64,000 bases of DNA. It comes from Doryteuthis pealeii. Lineage: Eukaryota > Mollusca > Cephalopoda > Myopsida > Loliginidae. A program made the position numbers and the translations under genes. Below, piece after piece: positions 62,263 through 64,000 of the stretch. Where the stretch lies: assembly GCA_023376005.1 (NCBI GenBank), contig CM042145.1, positions 14,300,993-14,364,992 of the forward strand. Reading direction: 5' to 3'. Position 1 is the stretch's first letter. Every line of letters starts with the position of its first letter. Below the pieces are notes generated by a model. The model was given only the letters and a program-made list of their open reading frames with translations. It did no database searches and was not told where the DNA came from.

Positions 62263-63383
62263 GTAGAAGTTATCCCCCAAATATAGAAACAATATAATAC
62301 TTACCGTTGCAGTGGGATTCTAACTACCGTTGAGTTAGCAGACAAGAACAACATGCAAACTGTAACTTAAATACAGTCCTTGCATGTTGCTGGCATAGTG
62401 CAAAGTGACGGCTGAAGAGTGGGTACTTAACCATATCTTTACTCACCCTGAAAACCATCAGCCAATCAAAACCCAGGAAGTGAACTTGCCAGAGTTCATA
62501 ATGCAATAACCCAAAGCTGTATTTAAACCATTTACCAGCACTCTAGGATTAGTTATGCTTTCAACTTGTAATAGAGCTGAATACTTGACACAAAATCCAA
62601 CAATATATACATATAAATCTAGGGGCCACCCATAGCTGGAAGGAGAATAGTTGGATTCATATCTTTCCAAAGAGTATTAATGCTATATGAAATGCAACTG
62701 GCCTCATCCTGGATTTGAACTCATGATGCCGTGTCCATTTCCTAAGACAATAATTGGTTATTTCCTATAACTCCAACCTAAAAAAAGGGGAACCACTCTG
62801 AATGAATTTTATCTGTTAATTAATCTAACCCATTATTTTCCCATTAAACTAACCCTAAACCCTAACCCTAACCCTGTCTTCTTTTTTCCTAGTAGATCAA
62901 TAGATAAATAAATAATTTATCAGTCAATCTGAGTGGTTCCCCCTTTTTTTAGGTTGGAGTTATAGGAAATAACCCAATAATTGTTACTCATTTGATAATT
63001 CAAACTCTAACCAATTTCCATGTGAAGTTTTAAAGATTTTTTTTCACATGACCTTTGACCGTCAGTATGAAATGGCTTAACCACTATTTTTAACCACTAG
63101 ACATACAATAACCCCAGATGAGTTGACATGCCGTTAAAATCAAACAATCAATCTAGCCATGAATATTTGATTTTTACAAGTATAAACTTTATTTCCAATC
63201 ATCTTTTTTTTTCTCAGTAATGGTTAACGATTCTTACGTATAGATTTAGTATAGATTTAAAATATAGGTTTGCATGTTTACATTTGAATATGATTTCATT
63301 TCTTTTGTTCAATAGTTACTTCCGATTTTTTAAATTCTATTATTGCAATACTTTCTTCTTGAAATCACTTGATACCATTCACC

Positions 63384-63430
<47 letters not shown>

Positions 63431-63716
63431 TATATTATAGGTTGGAGTTATCAGAAATAACCCAATAATTGTTACACACAGGCGTCTCCTCATTTGATAA
63501 TTCAAAGATTAAGATGAATAACATATGAATAAATGAATTAATTATTTCCTTCTCTTCTTTTTGTAAATCTTTCTTTTCCTTTTCCCAAGTTATAAAATGA
63601 TGTCTATTATACTTACTCTGCCATCGGATGTGACAGCAGCAAACACTGTTGATGAATAAGGAGCCCAAGCAACATCTCCAACGGAACTGTTCAAATCAAA
63701 AGTGAACAAAGAATCC
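22203..63716 (-). CDS. DNAI1: dynein axonemal intermediate chain 1, C-terminal four exons (gene continues beyond the window)
   Basis: The gene product is an outer-dynein-arm intermediate chain with WD40 repeats, which anchors heavy chains to the ciliary doublet. In transcript order the exons are 63716-63617, 51017-50884, 46200-46149 and 22301-22203. They splice in frame (phases 1, 0, 2, 0) through GT/AG sites. The joined product contains the family signatures [65 protein letters not shown] and [17 protein letters not shown]. This is the last WD40 blade region and the basic C-terminal tail of DNAI1. Introns of about 12.6, 4.7 and 23.8 kb are packed with repeats. Exons for the N-terminus and earlier blades must lie to the right of 64000. 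Confidence 0.92.
22832..23178. mobile_element. foldback MITE, GG...CC termini, 8-bp target duplication
   Basis: Inverted termini ggttaaatcgaacttaacgg and ccgttaagttcgatttaacc, and an inner long hairpin (tttcaggtcagttaactttg / tcaaaattaactgacctgaa). The duplication agctgatg lies at 22824-22831 and 23179-23186, exact. It is non-coding and lies in the DNAI1 last intron. Confidence 0.9.
23179..23940. other. AT-rich intron sequence
   Basis: No gene or clear repeat family, except that tttagcgttttttaggtcag near 23930 resembles the reverse of aaaaatgctaagtggtgcct near 23724. Together they form a small inverted repeat. Confidence 0.4.
23940..24235 (+). pseudogene. LINE ORF2 C-terminal fragment (family with WTCTHG...CADTGC end)
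   Basis: The forward frame reads [35 protein letters not shown] and [10 protein letters not shown]. This is the typical C-terminus of a common invertebrate LINE ORF2 (LLWTPSHG...YI.QLC.DTGC....DR..WR.RV). One in-frame stop. Related fragments: 49735-49905 (-), 60895-61375 (-), 61862-62215. Confidence 0.7.
24350..24788 (-). pseudogene. mariner transposase fragment (DDE region), copy 1
   Basis: The minus strand carries [36 protein letters not shown], then [17 protein letters not shown]. The latter corresponds to the mariner ETW.. YEPE.KRQ..EWK segment near the first catalytic Asp. Several stops and frameshifts. Sister fragments at 25022-25290 and 34815-35250. Confidence 0.7.
24790..24935 (-). 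repeat. SINE family B, reverse 5' part
   Basis: ccatcagctcccccacttta, cagatccaagctgtgctact, catgcattgagttggtgagg and actagtatcgaacccagaac, then gttcctaggcggatgctcta. It abuts the mariner fragment. Confidence 0.75.
25022..25290 (-). pseudogene. mariner transposase fragment, copy 2
   Basis: Closely repeats 24380-24600 (aggagttggcaataggaagc, accttcttcaaggaaaccaa, gagtcatgggacctttcata, tcctatgaccttctttgctg). Decayed coding on the minus strand. Confidence 0.7.
25291..26385. other. AT-rich intron sequence with a purine tract
   Basis: (A/G)n tract at 25540-25580. Around 26150-26200 tcaggagtgcctcaggcac and caggcaataaacccaggt are a worn reverse fragment of SINE-like family C. No gene. Confidence 0.45.
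26386..26612 (-). repeat. SINE family B, reverse copy
   Basis: ggtggcctaatgttggtatc, agccagacagcgagggagtc, tccccttttcactagtgcta, gaccaaggagattgtttttg, then the tRNA-like head complement (gtaccttgtggttcctaggc, ggatgctctaccgactga). Confidence 0.85.
26944..27180 (-). pseudogene. Tc1/mariner-type transposase N-terminal helix-turn-helix fragment
   Basis: The minus strand reads [33 protein letters not shown]. This matches the HTH segment EIHRQL..VYG..M....VR.WC.EF common at mariner N-termini. It is frame-disturbed (AVIRF-like N-terminal part in another frame) with no catalytic domain nearby. Confidence 0.6.
27181..28620. other. AT-rich intron sequence
   Basis: No gene. The minus strand at 28210-28163 reads ...LKSRKMP before a GTGAGT and mimics a DNAI1 exon, but its splice phase does not fit (see rejected items). 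A (TA)n tract is at 28556-28580. Confidence 0.5.
28625..29693 (-). mobile_element. Penelope-like element fragment with inverted ends
   Basis: Minus-strand 29609-29343 encodes [17 protein letters not shown] and [19 protein letters not shown], the GIY-YIG endonuclease signature (Y-I-G-H-T..L..R) found at the C-terminus of Penelope-like reverse transcriptases. Segments at 28625-28696 plus 28988-29045 reappear inverted at 29573-29693 (ttgttgaactcaacggacaa versus the complement of ttgtccatggagttcaacaa). The fragment is therefore folded back on itself. The RT domain is missing. Confidence 0.7.
28697..28968 (+). repeat. SINE-like family C copy with 19-bp target duplication
   Basis: A full family C unit (gggatggggtccagtgagct, tcggccactggacc, gggtttattgcccagcgcct, gaggcgccccttgaggggaa, gcttcggcttgtgggtgggc) sits inside the Penelope-like arm. 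The 19-bp direct repeat aatcctttctaactgtctg occurs at 28678-28696 and 28969-28987. Long target duplication and an A-rich end (caaataaaa) mean it moved as an RNA-templated SINE-type element. Confidence 0.88.
29694..30020. repeat. (TA)n/(GT)n microsatellite cluster
   Basis: Mixed TA and GT repeats at 29693-29772 and 29920-30016. Open frames here are simple-sequence translations. Confidence 0.85.
30021..31433. other. AT-rich intron sequence with a hAT end remnant
   Basis: Mostly AT-rich. At 30490-30521 gggtcatcgtttgctgacct plus ctgg resembles the 3' end of a hAT element like the one at 18127. No gene seen. (CA)n near 30718-30775. Confidence 0.4.
31434..31555. repeat. perfect 58-bp inverted repeat with 6-bp loop
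   Basis: Left arm 31434-31491 and right arm 31498-31555 are exact reverse complements around the loop cttcta. The arms are non-repetitive (e.g. tggtgattgaccctcagcta). The loop and first bases of the right arm coincide with the cttctagca of the family F/H module that follows. Confidence 0.95.
31556..31865 (-). repeat. SINE family F extended module (H), second copy
   Basis: tatgataaaaaggtgtgggt, gcttgacatgaccagacaat, tgactgcccatctaggctaa and gttgcatgtcatgggacc match 21650-21810. It then has a (GT)n tract and ttacccctttttcagaggtg, which matches the end of family F near 59785. Confidence 0.65.
31890..32110 (+). repeat. SINE family A, forward copy lacking its head
   Basis: gggcatttcacttatcgcta, atacccttgggaaac, ggataaatagtaggacagac, ctctgaattcaaatctgttg, aactccgcttaagaaac and tcgtgcggaggggttggtaa, ending in (TA)n. 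Confidence 0.8.
32118..33208 (+). pseudogene. mariner transposase N-terminal region split by a Helitron-like insertion
   Basis: Two blocks read in the same frame when the insertion at 32223-33040 is ignored. 32118-32222 gives [20 protein letters not shown] and FKHGDSS. 33041-33208 gives [31 protein letters not shown], ending in TAA at 33206. This is the mariner HTH linker (NWF.RFK.GD.SLED.PRSGRP....D...L). No catalytic domain follows. Its 5' end abuts SINE family A. Confidence 0.8.
32223..33040. mobile_element. non-autonomous Helitron-like element
   Basis: Starts TC (tctatctatctttatataaa) directly after an A and ends CTAG directly before a T, the Helitron A/T target rule. Just inside the 3' end, acccaggcaacgacgggt is a worn version of the short GC hairpin (cccgggcaacgccggg) that precedes CTAG in many animal Helitrons. 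It causes no target duplication, and removing it rejoins the mariner frame exactly. 818 bp, no Rep/helicase. It holds an internal GC-rich block (32340-32560). Confidence 0.82.
33263..33918. mobile_element. foldback MITE (family M), 8-bp duplication, carrying a further insertion
   Basis: Arms gaaccaagtctccaataggc / gcctattggagacttaatcc, with inner ttgtcaccagtaacttct / agaagttactggtgacaa. The target duplication aaactttt lies at 33255-33262 and 33919-33926. Its centre holds unrelated sequence at about 33360-33725 (next entry). Related: 35682-36050. Confidence 0.82.
33360..33725 (+). mobile_element. LTR-like element (possible solo LTR) inside the MITE
   Basis: The segment ccgtcgaattggcaagacaa ... 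cagccaatcaggactcag ... ctcataaataccagttg ... (TTGG)n ... tcaataaaatgca has a CCAAT-like box, a TATA-like box and an AATAAA in LTR order. A reversed copy lies at 53960-54240 (gtcttgccaattcgacggta). Termini and target duplication were not resolved. Confidence 0.5.
34080..34330. mobile_element. Tc1/mariner-type MITE with TA duplication
   Basis: Terminal repeats cagtggagtggatgcaaaag and cttttgcacccact, with inner taggtatacag / tgtatacct. TA lies on both sides (tata|cagtgg ... cact|atata). 251 bp, non-coding, followed by (TA)n at 34332-34377. Confidence 0.8.
34378..34595. repeat. large palindrome, about 100-bp arms
   Basis: Arms atttgtgaataaaaaggcct / ggcctttttattcacaaat, with inner atggaccatttccactcgtg / cacgagtggaaatggtccat and a short centre (ttcaggctgaa). 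Arms differ at few positions. No target duplication is visible next to the (TA)n. Foldback transposon or extruded repeat. Confidence 0.85.
34815..35250 (-). pseudogene. mariner transposase fragment, copy 3
   Basis: Repeats the 24350-24788 element (aagttggcaatagaaagcac, ccttctttactgacctctgc, acacatcacacattcttttg, tgcctggagcactctg). Stops and a gap interrupt the reverse frame. A (TA)n tract lies at 34722-34757. Confidence 0.7.
35425..35659. mobile_element. foldback MITE family T1 with telomere-like core, copy 2
   Basis: Arms ggaccatatggcctttaggc / gcctaaaggtcatatggtcc, inner ttacaccgtcaatatccag, core ttaggggttagggttagggt. The duplication ataaaaat lies at 35417-35424 and 35660-35667, exact. Confidence 0.9.
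35682..36050. mobile_element. foldback MITE (family M relative)
   Basis: Termini ggatcaggtctt / gagacttgatcc, inner catcactggtaagtttcact / gtgaaactggtgatgag and ggtgcttattggaga as in 33263-33918. The flanks taaaaatc and taaaatct suggest an imperfect 8-bp duplication. Confidence 0.7.
36051..37074. other. AT-rich intron sequence with one unclassified block
   Basis: 36300-36500 (acaccatgtatcatacacgg, cacgtgttgaacgtttaaca, ccctaacgagcgttaccctc) is less AT-rich and looks like part of an LTR, but no end or partner is seen. No gene. Confidence 0.4.
37075..37800 (+). repeat. degenerate tandem repeat (about 95-bp unit) interrupted by MITE T1
   Basis: About five units with cattttaacagaaacactt, taaatctatgaaaa, ttctgtgaattgtagtgttt and tattttatttattcat. 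Units lie at about 37085-37200 and 37515-37800. The block between (37217-37506) is a T1 MITE. Confidence 0.75.
37217..37506. mobile_element. foldback MITE family T1 with telomere-like core, copy 3
   Basis: Arms ggacaatattaccttttggc / gcctaaaggtcatatggtca, inner ttacaccgtcaatatccgg, core ttagggattagggttagggg. The flanks gaaaaaac (37209-37216) and aaaaaaac (37507-37514) are an 8-bp duplication with one mismatch. Confidence 0.85.
37905..38152 (-). repeat. SINE family B, reverse copy
   Basis: catggtggcctaaagtcagt, atcagccagacagctaggga, cttttcactagcactagacc, ctgaggtggagcgctacacc, and the head complement gtggttcctaggcagacgct. Confidence 0.85.
38215..38762 (-). pseudogene. LINE C-terminal region with restriction-like endonuclease motif
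   Basis: The minus strand 38762-38500 reads [20 protein letters not shown], then [20 protein letters not shown], a PD...(x)nD/ExK-like restriction-type endonuclease segment as in early-branching LINEs with a C-terminal REL-endonuclease. A one-base shift near 38505 leads into a second frame, [20 protein letters not shown] and [20 protein letters not shown], ending at 38215. The upstream part is cut by an (ATT)n tract at 38694-38731. Dead 5'-truncated copy. Confidence 0.75.
38765..38895 (-). repeat. SINE family D, reverse copy
   Basis: gggtaggatgtaacacaagg, ggggcatccagcaaggattg, tagatctgcaagactagttt, gctaaccattacaccacaat. A more worn piece follows at about 38935-39030. Confidence 0.7.
39303..39750 (-). 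repeat. SINE family B, reverse copy with internal tandem expansion
   Basis: Starts with caaagtggcatattgttggt and ends with the tRNA-like head complement (atcgtggtctctaggtggat). In the middle, a unit of about 40-46 bp (gctagaccagagagattgtt, tttgcttctgaggtggagt) is repeated about five times at 39378-39605, where other copies have it once. Confidence 0.85.
39790..40115 (+). other. unclassified LTR-like block
   Basis: Contains agcgattggctaagg (CCAAT complement), tagtctataagtttaagcgg (TATA-like), a gcgcatcatagcgca repeat and gaataaagt in the order expected of an LTR promoter/polyadenylation region. Ends not resolved. Confidence 0.35.
40500..40985 (-). pseudogene. LINE 3' end: ORF2 C-terminus and 3'UTR
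   Basis: The minus strand reads [20 protein letters not shown], then HVTFRNI, and in a shifted frame [20 protein letters not shown]. This is the same C-terminus as at 9540-9722. It continues into a non-coding 3' part with caataaatttcatt. Frame-disrupted. Confidence 0.65.
41005..41265 (+). repeat. SINE family A, forward copy
   Basis: aggaaatggacttggtgaga, aaagacatgaatccatttct, aactctgaatttaaaccagc, ttgaccttgtgtcacatcct, gttggataaatacata. The head is worn. Confidence 0.8.
41266..42578. other. AT-rich intron sequence with dispersed repeat M3
   Basis: 42060-42266 (taaaaacgtgcctttgggtt, gttgtttgttaacaaacaac, gagtttacggtgaaaagcaa, gggtgcttattggttacttg) recurs at 45837-46030. The two share the ggtgcttattgg...ttggtcc end of the M MITEs. 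No gene. Confidence 0.55.
42579..42726 (+). repeat. 27-bp minisatellite, about 5 copies
   Basis: The unit ttagatatcatcaatttatc + atataag is repeated with single-base variants (cactttatcataaaag, cttcaatttatc). Confidence 0.9.
43163..43620. mobile_element. palindromic retroelement-like insertion with 14-bp target duplication
   Basis: Two inverted arms of about 165 bp (tattattcggactattttcc / the complement of gaggacaatagtctgaataa) each hold a hammerhead-like core (ctgaagaaggcc, cacatcggc, [g/a]aaa). The 14-bp atgattatctcaat flanks at 43149-43162 and 43621-43634. The long duplication and folded-back structure fit a Penelope-like element 3' end, but no protein is encoded. Confidence 0.65.
44205..44915 (+). 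pseudogene. LINE 3' end with RNase H domain, frameshifted, with the shared tail
   Basis: The forward frame gives [20 protein letters not shown] and SAAKSALDL. This is the C-terminal half of a LINE RNase H domain (WIPSHIGI.GNE.AD..AK). After a shift near 44520 the frame continues as [33 protein letters not shown]: a CxxC...H...C zinc motif typical of I/Jockey-type LINE ends. The TAA is at about 44721. The 3'UTR ends ccagacgggttgatatgcca + ttaaaatcaataaaccaatc, the tail shared with SINEs. 5'-truncated. Confidence 0.82.
44918..45125 (+). repeat. SINE family A, forward copy
   Basis: agggaatggacttggcaagc, catcagctatggataaatag, tagggcagactggcctcttt, agccttggtatgacaaccgg and gaattcaaaccagctgtatt. 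It follows the LINE tail directly. Confidence 0.8.
45127..45366. mobile_element. mariner-type MITE cluster (tacaaggtgtgtcaaaaaag ends)
   Basis: Inverted ends tacaaggtgtgtcaaaaaag and cttttttgacacaccttgta, with two further internal ends (tgacacatcttgtattctg, cagaatacaaggtgcgtaa). Either two small elements lie back to back or one has duplicated ends. Same family at 51132-51286 and 51622-51700. Confidence 0.8.
45837..46030 (+). repeat. dispersed repeat M3, second copy
   Basis: aaaacgtgactttgggttgt, ttgtttgtaaacaaacaact, gagtttacggtgaaaagcaa and ggtgcttattggttacttgg match 42060-42266 at about 90% by eye. Confidence 0.75.
46149..46200 (-). CDS. DNAI1: DNAI1 penultimate exon (52 bp)
   Basis: Between acceptor ...tttttcag and donor gtaatt on the minus strand. 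With the AG of the previous exon it encodes (R)[17 protein letters not shown], the end of the last WD40 blade. The 52-bp length keeps the phase on both sides, and the residues match the family. Confidence 0.9.
46201..46726. other. intron sequence with (GAT)n and AT-rich DNA
   Basis: A (GAT)n-like tract near 46215-46250. No gene seen. Confidence 0.4.
46981..47100 (-). repeat. 16-bp-arm hairpin and hammerhead-like core
   Basis: 46981-47019 is an inverted repeat (atgaaaaaacataggt / acctatgttttttcat). Just beyond, the minus strand 47083-47049 reads ctgaagatgatctaattaat then agaccgaaacactgc: CTGANGA...GAAAC with a gatct/agacc stem II. Flanking stem I pairing is weak (about 3 bp), so it is a degenerate relative of a hammerhead. 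Confidence 0.4.
47300..47400. repeat. (GT)n microsatellites
   Basis: Two (GT)n tracts at about 47305-47325 and 47367-47400. A T-rich/(TTTTA)n tract follows near 47510-47550. Confidence 0.85.
47401..48396. other. AT-rich intron sequence
   Basis: Includes a 14-bp-arm hairpin at about 47862-47895 (gcattaggttatcc / ggataacctaatgc). An unclassified, possibly retroelement, block lies at 47935-48230 (acaacgtgttccatggaaca, gtggaaaccaccaac, cccatcacgtgac). No gene. Confidence 0.4.
48397..48752. mobile_element. foldback MITE, GG...CC termini
   Basis: Arms ggtaatctgaacattagcta / tagctaatgttcagattacc, inner ctttgaggaagccat / atggcttcctcaaag, and a central hairpin (aaaatgtgttcttaattg / ttattaagaacacatttt). 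Flanking T-runs fit an 8-bp duplication but are too simple to prove it. Confidence 0.8.
49150..49505 (+). pseudogene. mariner 5' part with transposase N-terminus
   Basis: From ATG 49327: [58 protein letters not shown], then TGA at 49501. This is the standard mariner N-terminal HTH ([11 protein letters not shown]...AK.WLD..Y.DSAPS..TV.RWYA.F). The usual Trp is Cys, and the frame ends before the GRP hinge. A 5' non-coding end lies upstream (caataagtccgggcctgaca). The rest is deleted. Confidence 0.85.
49575..49660 (-). repeat. SINE family B head, reverse
   Basis: ggcgaggaccggtatcaaat, caggaaccttgtgattccta, ctctaccaactaagctaaac: the complement of a tRNA-like A and B box pair. Confidence 0.7.
49735..49905 (-). 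pseudogene. LINE ORF2 C-terminal fragment
   Basis: The minus strand reads [20 protein letters not shown], then [16 protein letters not shown]. This is the same LINE C-terminus as at 23940. Confidence 0.7.
50082..50860. repeat. 152-bp tandem array, 5 full copies, adjacent to a DNAI1 splice donor
   Basis: The marker ttattcatatgttagcatct starts at 50082, 50234, 50386, 50538, 50690 and 50842: exactly 152 bp each time. Copies are more than 95% alike by eye. The plus strand is pyrimidine-rich (cccctttctctctcactcc), so the DNAI1 transcript is purine-rich here. The sixth copy stops after about 18 bp, 23 bp before the exon. Confidence 0.95.
50884..51017 (-). CDS. DNAI1: DNAI1 exon encoding part of the last WD40 blades
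   Basis: Acceptor ttcttttcag, donor gtaaga on the minus strand. 134 bp encode [37 protein letters not shown] and IIIVGDD plus two bases. The near-invariant IIIVGDDRG motif is completed by the next exon. The residue pattern is diagnostic for DNAI1 rather than DNAI2 or cytoplasmic intermediate chains. Confidence 0.95.
51087..51968 (+). repeat. tandem segmental duplication: MITE plus SINE A, two copies
   Basis: atcatgaattttgaagatga ... ttgattatacaaggtgtgtc (51090) recurs at 51580. Each copy has a mariner-type MITE (51132, 51622) followed by a SINE family A (51293-51578; 51715-51968). The second has lost the MITE's right end and the SINE's tRNA-like head. Confidence 0.85.
51293..51578 (+). repeat. 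SINE family A, full-length forward copy
   Basis: Head tggaggcacatgggttaatg plus gttaaaatcatgggaaatgg and cgacccgagctcaattctt (A/B-box-like), body to ctcgtgcgaaggggttggta. Confidence 0.85.
51969..52650. other. microsatellites and AT-rich intron sequence
   Basis: (TA)n at 51967-52011 and (TG)n at 52401-52430. No gene. Confidence 0.6.
52650..53090 (+). repeat. direct repeats flanking a hammerhead-like motif
   Basis: (TA)n then aatttagtaaatatattata + cttagtatttatcgtttaaa occurs at 52705-52760 and 53027-53082. Between them, 52884-52935 reads acatcctgatgaagg, ttaaagaaactgaaatg, tttaaacatcgat: CTGATGA and GAAA cores, a perfect TGTTT/AAACA stem III, and a 3-bp ATC/GAT stem I base with an internal loop. 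The arrangement recalls the repeated ends of Penelope-like elements. Confidence 0.5.
53165..53356 (-). repeat. 5S rRNA-derived SINE, reverse copy
   Basis: The complement reads ctgaaagcaccagttcccac, tagattaccaaagttaagca, gcgatgagcctgatcaaaac, ttagatgggcaacc: a 5S rRNA-like internal promoter region. It ends in gttgatttgccataaaacaa plus CAACC repeats, the shared tail. It is better preserved than the copy at 20173. Confidence 0.8.
53440..54245. mobile_element. unclassified LTR-like retroelement pieces
   Basis: 53465-53700 (gacagaccctgtagcgagaa, cagagagcacgtgtatcttc) has LTR-like composition with aaataaatcttg. 53797-53900 is a short open stretch ([20 protein letters not shown]). 53960-54240 is the reverse of the LTR-like segment at 33360-33725. 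Boundaries are not resolved. Confidence 0.45.
54803..55260 (+). repeat. SINE family A, forward copy split by a nested SINE
   Basis: Left part 54803-54956 (gcgcttgtggtgtaatggtt head, ctccctccagctatgggcaa). Right part 55195-55260 (agggcagactggactcttta, aaccta...ctaggagaaggaaaactgg). Confidence 0.85.
54957..55182 (-). repeat. SINE family E nested in SINE A, with target duplication
   Basis: Reverse family E: tail complement (tttgtttaatggcatttcaa), gtagtggtactatttaaccc, head complement (ggagttcaaactcactt, cagcacattacccactatgc). Flanking atgggcaaatag (54945-54956) and atgggtaaatag (55183-55194) are a 12-bp duplication with one change. Confidence 0.88.
55302..55588 (+). repeat. SINE family A, full-length forward copy
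   Basis: Head gcgcgtggtgtaatggttaa (A-box-like) ... ccccaagttcaaatcctgga (B-box-like), complete body, end cgtgcgaggggttggtaaat. It is the best tRNA-like head in the window. Confidence 0.9.
55690..59850 (-). repeat. SINE family F copy with an internal minisatellite of about 30 units
   Basis: Left end gattgattgattgattgaat, atgtcaacctatcaaggatt. Right end ctagatgggaccctaacagg, ctaccactccaggtcagagt. The ends together equal the single-copy element at 9097-9440. Between about 55758 and 59610 a unit of about 125-129 bp (gactagaggttagggaatca, cattgtacattcatgtttac, agttgtgtcttaagagcttt, attccaattgaatacaaatg, ttttaaacacatct) repeats about 30 times. Units in the outer and central-right parts are near identical; several near 56390-56700, 58500-58560 and 58900-59580 have deletions. 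It lies in a DNAI1 intron. No coding. Confidence 0.92.
59851..60890. other. AT-rich intron sequence with microsatellites
   Basis: (TA)n at 60354-60400, (CA)n/(TA)n at 60669-60707 and (CT)n at 60808-60845 extending to 60880. A 15-bp inverted repeat flanks 60772-60802 (gattttcaaaccaa / ttggtttgaaaatc). ctctgatgaaggcc at 60448 resembles a hammerhead core but lacks the GAAA half. Confidence 0.6.
60895..61375 (-). pseudogene. LINE ORF2 C-terminal region, decayed
   Basis: In several shifted minus-strand frames: [55 protein letters not shown]. These follow the known order of this LINE's end ([11 protein letters not shown] ... DG..TRMLRA.LN.SW..HPTK ... RR.RHAGHCWRS). Multiple stops. Confidence 0.65.
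61660..61860 (-). repeat. SINE family B, reverse copy
   Basis: atcggggtggcctaaagccg, gtatcagccagacagcaagg, tctgaggtggagcgccacat, gctactcatacgctgagttg, aagggctgatattgaaccag; the tRNA-like head is cut at ggaaccgtgagg. Confidence 0.85.
61862..62215. pseudogene. inverted pair of LINE C-terminal fragments
   Basis: Minus 61990-61865 gives [20 protein letters not shown]. Plus 62000-62110 gives [11 protein letters not shown], and plus 62130-62215 repeats [17 protein letters not shown]. The same LINE segment is therefore present in both orientations within 350 bp. Confidence 0.6.
62226..62600. other. microsatellite and LTR-like block
   Basis: (CA)n(TA)n at 62230-62262. Then 62327-62590 has gttgagttagcagacaagaa, catcagccaatcaaaaccc and gctgtatttaaacc, in the same layout (CCAAT, TATA) as 33360-33725, so possibly a diverged LTR. 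Confidence 0.4.
62620..62747 (-). repeat. SINE family A, reverse 5' half
   Basis: cacccatagctggaaggaga, ttggattcatatctttccaa, gcctcatcctggatttgaac. It is cut by the following MITE's target site. Confidence 0.75.
62756..62974. mobile_element. foldback MITE family T2 with telomere-like core, copy 2
   Basis: Termini ggttatttcctataactcca / tggagttataggaaataacc, with subterminal aaaaaaaggggaaccactc / gagtggttccccctttttt and core ctaaccctaaaccctaaccc. The exact 8-bp duplication caataatt lies at 62748-62755 and 62975-62982. Confidence 0.92.
62975..63616. other. intron sequence with SINE/LINE tail, microsatellite and duplicated MITE end
   Basis: 63105-63155 has the shared tail (gagttgacatgccgttaaaa, caatcaatc). 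(TA)n(GT)n at 63385-63430. 63431-63507 repeats the T2 right end and flank at 62953-63003 (ggttggagttatcagaaata, acccaataattgttac, catttgataattcaaa) with a short insert. Confidence 0.6.
63617..63716 (-). CDS. DNAI1: DNAI1 exon, WD40 blade (most upstream exon in the window)
   Basis: Acceptor tatttccag, donor gtaagt. One base plus 33 codons: [53 protein letters not shown] sequence is a hallmark of DNAI1. The phase-0 join to VFVYDL at the next exon is exact. Confidence 0.95.
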
Positions 63717-64000
63717 CTGGAAATAAAAGAAAAGAAAAATCCTTGTTTTTATTTGTTTTTTCTTTGAATAATAAAAAACAAAAACAATTATCTCACTTTG
63801 TTACAATTTTATGGGCCATCCTTTAGGCTTCAAGCAAGAGCTCTTGTCCAGCGGAAATCCTTGGTAAAGAATCCTTTGGTTGTTCCTCAGTATTGCAAGT
63901 TCCTTTGTCAATGATTGCAAATGAACGTCTGTCAGTATCAGTGATTAAGTAGTCAACTAGCCACGCATTATGACTGTTGATTGGCGGAGGAATAGACCAC
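63717..64000. other. DNAI1 intron, right edge of the window
   Basis: No further exon with DNAI1 similarity is seen. The preceding exon must lie beyond 64000. Confidence 0.5.

Noticed and set aside
63781..64000. Further upstream DNAI1 exon at the window edge
   Set aside because: No frame shows WD40 or DNAI1 similarity, and the reverse frame meets stops.

Overview
The window is animal genomic DNA. It is AT-rich, full of dispersed repeats, and its genes have long introns and vertebrate-like protein families. Cilia/dystroglycan genes together with tRNA- and 5S-derived SINEs, Penelope-like elements, Helitrons, mariners and TTAGGG-type repeats suggest a lophotrochozoan, most likely a mollusc and possibly a cephalopod. 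That taxon call is inference from protein resemblance and repeat style.

Three genes are supported. (1) GABARAP (662-1015, +) is a complete 117-codon Atg8-family CDS without introns. (2) FKRP (6901-8406, +) is a complete 501-codon fukutin-related protein on one coding exon, with its membrane anchor, zinc-finger cysteines and DxDxD motif intact. (3) DNAI1 (22203-63716, -) is the 3' part of the axonemal dynein intermediate chain 1 gene. Four exons (63617-63716, 50884-51017, 46149-46200, 22203-22301) join in frame through canonical GT/AG sites and end at a stop. Its introns are about 12.6, 4.7 and 23.8 kb, and upstream exons lie beyond the window. The three genes act separately (autophagy, Golgi glycosylation, ciliary motility) and nothing suggests a shared pathway.

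The rest is repeats. 1.5-6.6 kb: a tandem GC-rich SINE-like array and a foldback MITE upstream of FKRP. 9-21 kb: SINEs, LINE ends, a mariner carrying a short LTR element, a hammerhead-like motif, two MITE families with telomere-like cores, a hAT MITE and a 5S-derived SINE. 22-46 kb (last DNAI1 intron): mariner fragments, a Penelope-like endonuclease fragment, a Helitron-like insertion inside a mariner gene, foldback MITEs, and LINE fragments with a restriction-like endonuclease or an RNase H domain. 46-51 kb: a foldback MITE and a 152-bp tandem array next to a splice donor. 51-63.6 kb: nested SINEs, a second 5S-SINE and a roughly 3.8-kb minisatellite expanded from inside a SINE.

The strongest unusual signals are these: several foldback MITE families share GG...CC termini and 8-bp target duplications, two of them with (CCCTAA)n cores; the minisatellite was born inside a dispersed repeat; elements are inserted at base-exact sites (Helitron in mariner, LTR miniature in mariner); there is a well-folded minimal hammerhead motif; and a LINE, tRNA-SINEs and 5S-SINEs share one 3' tail.
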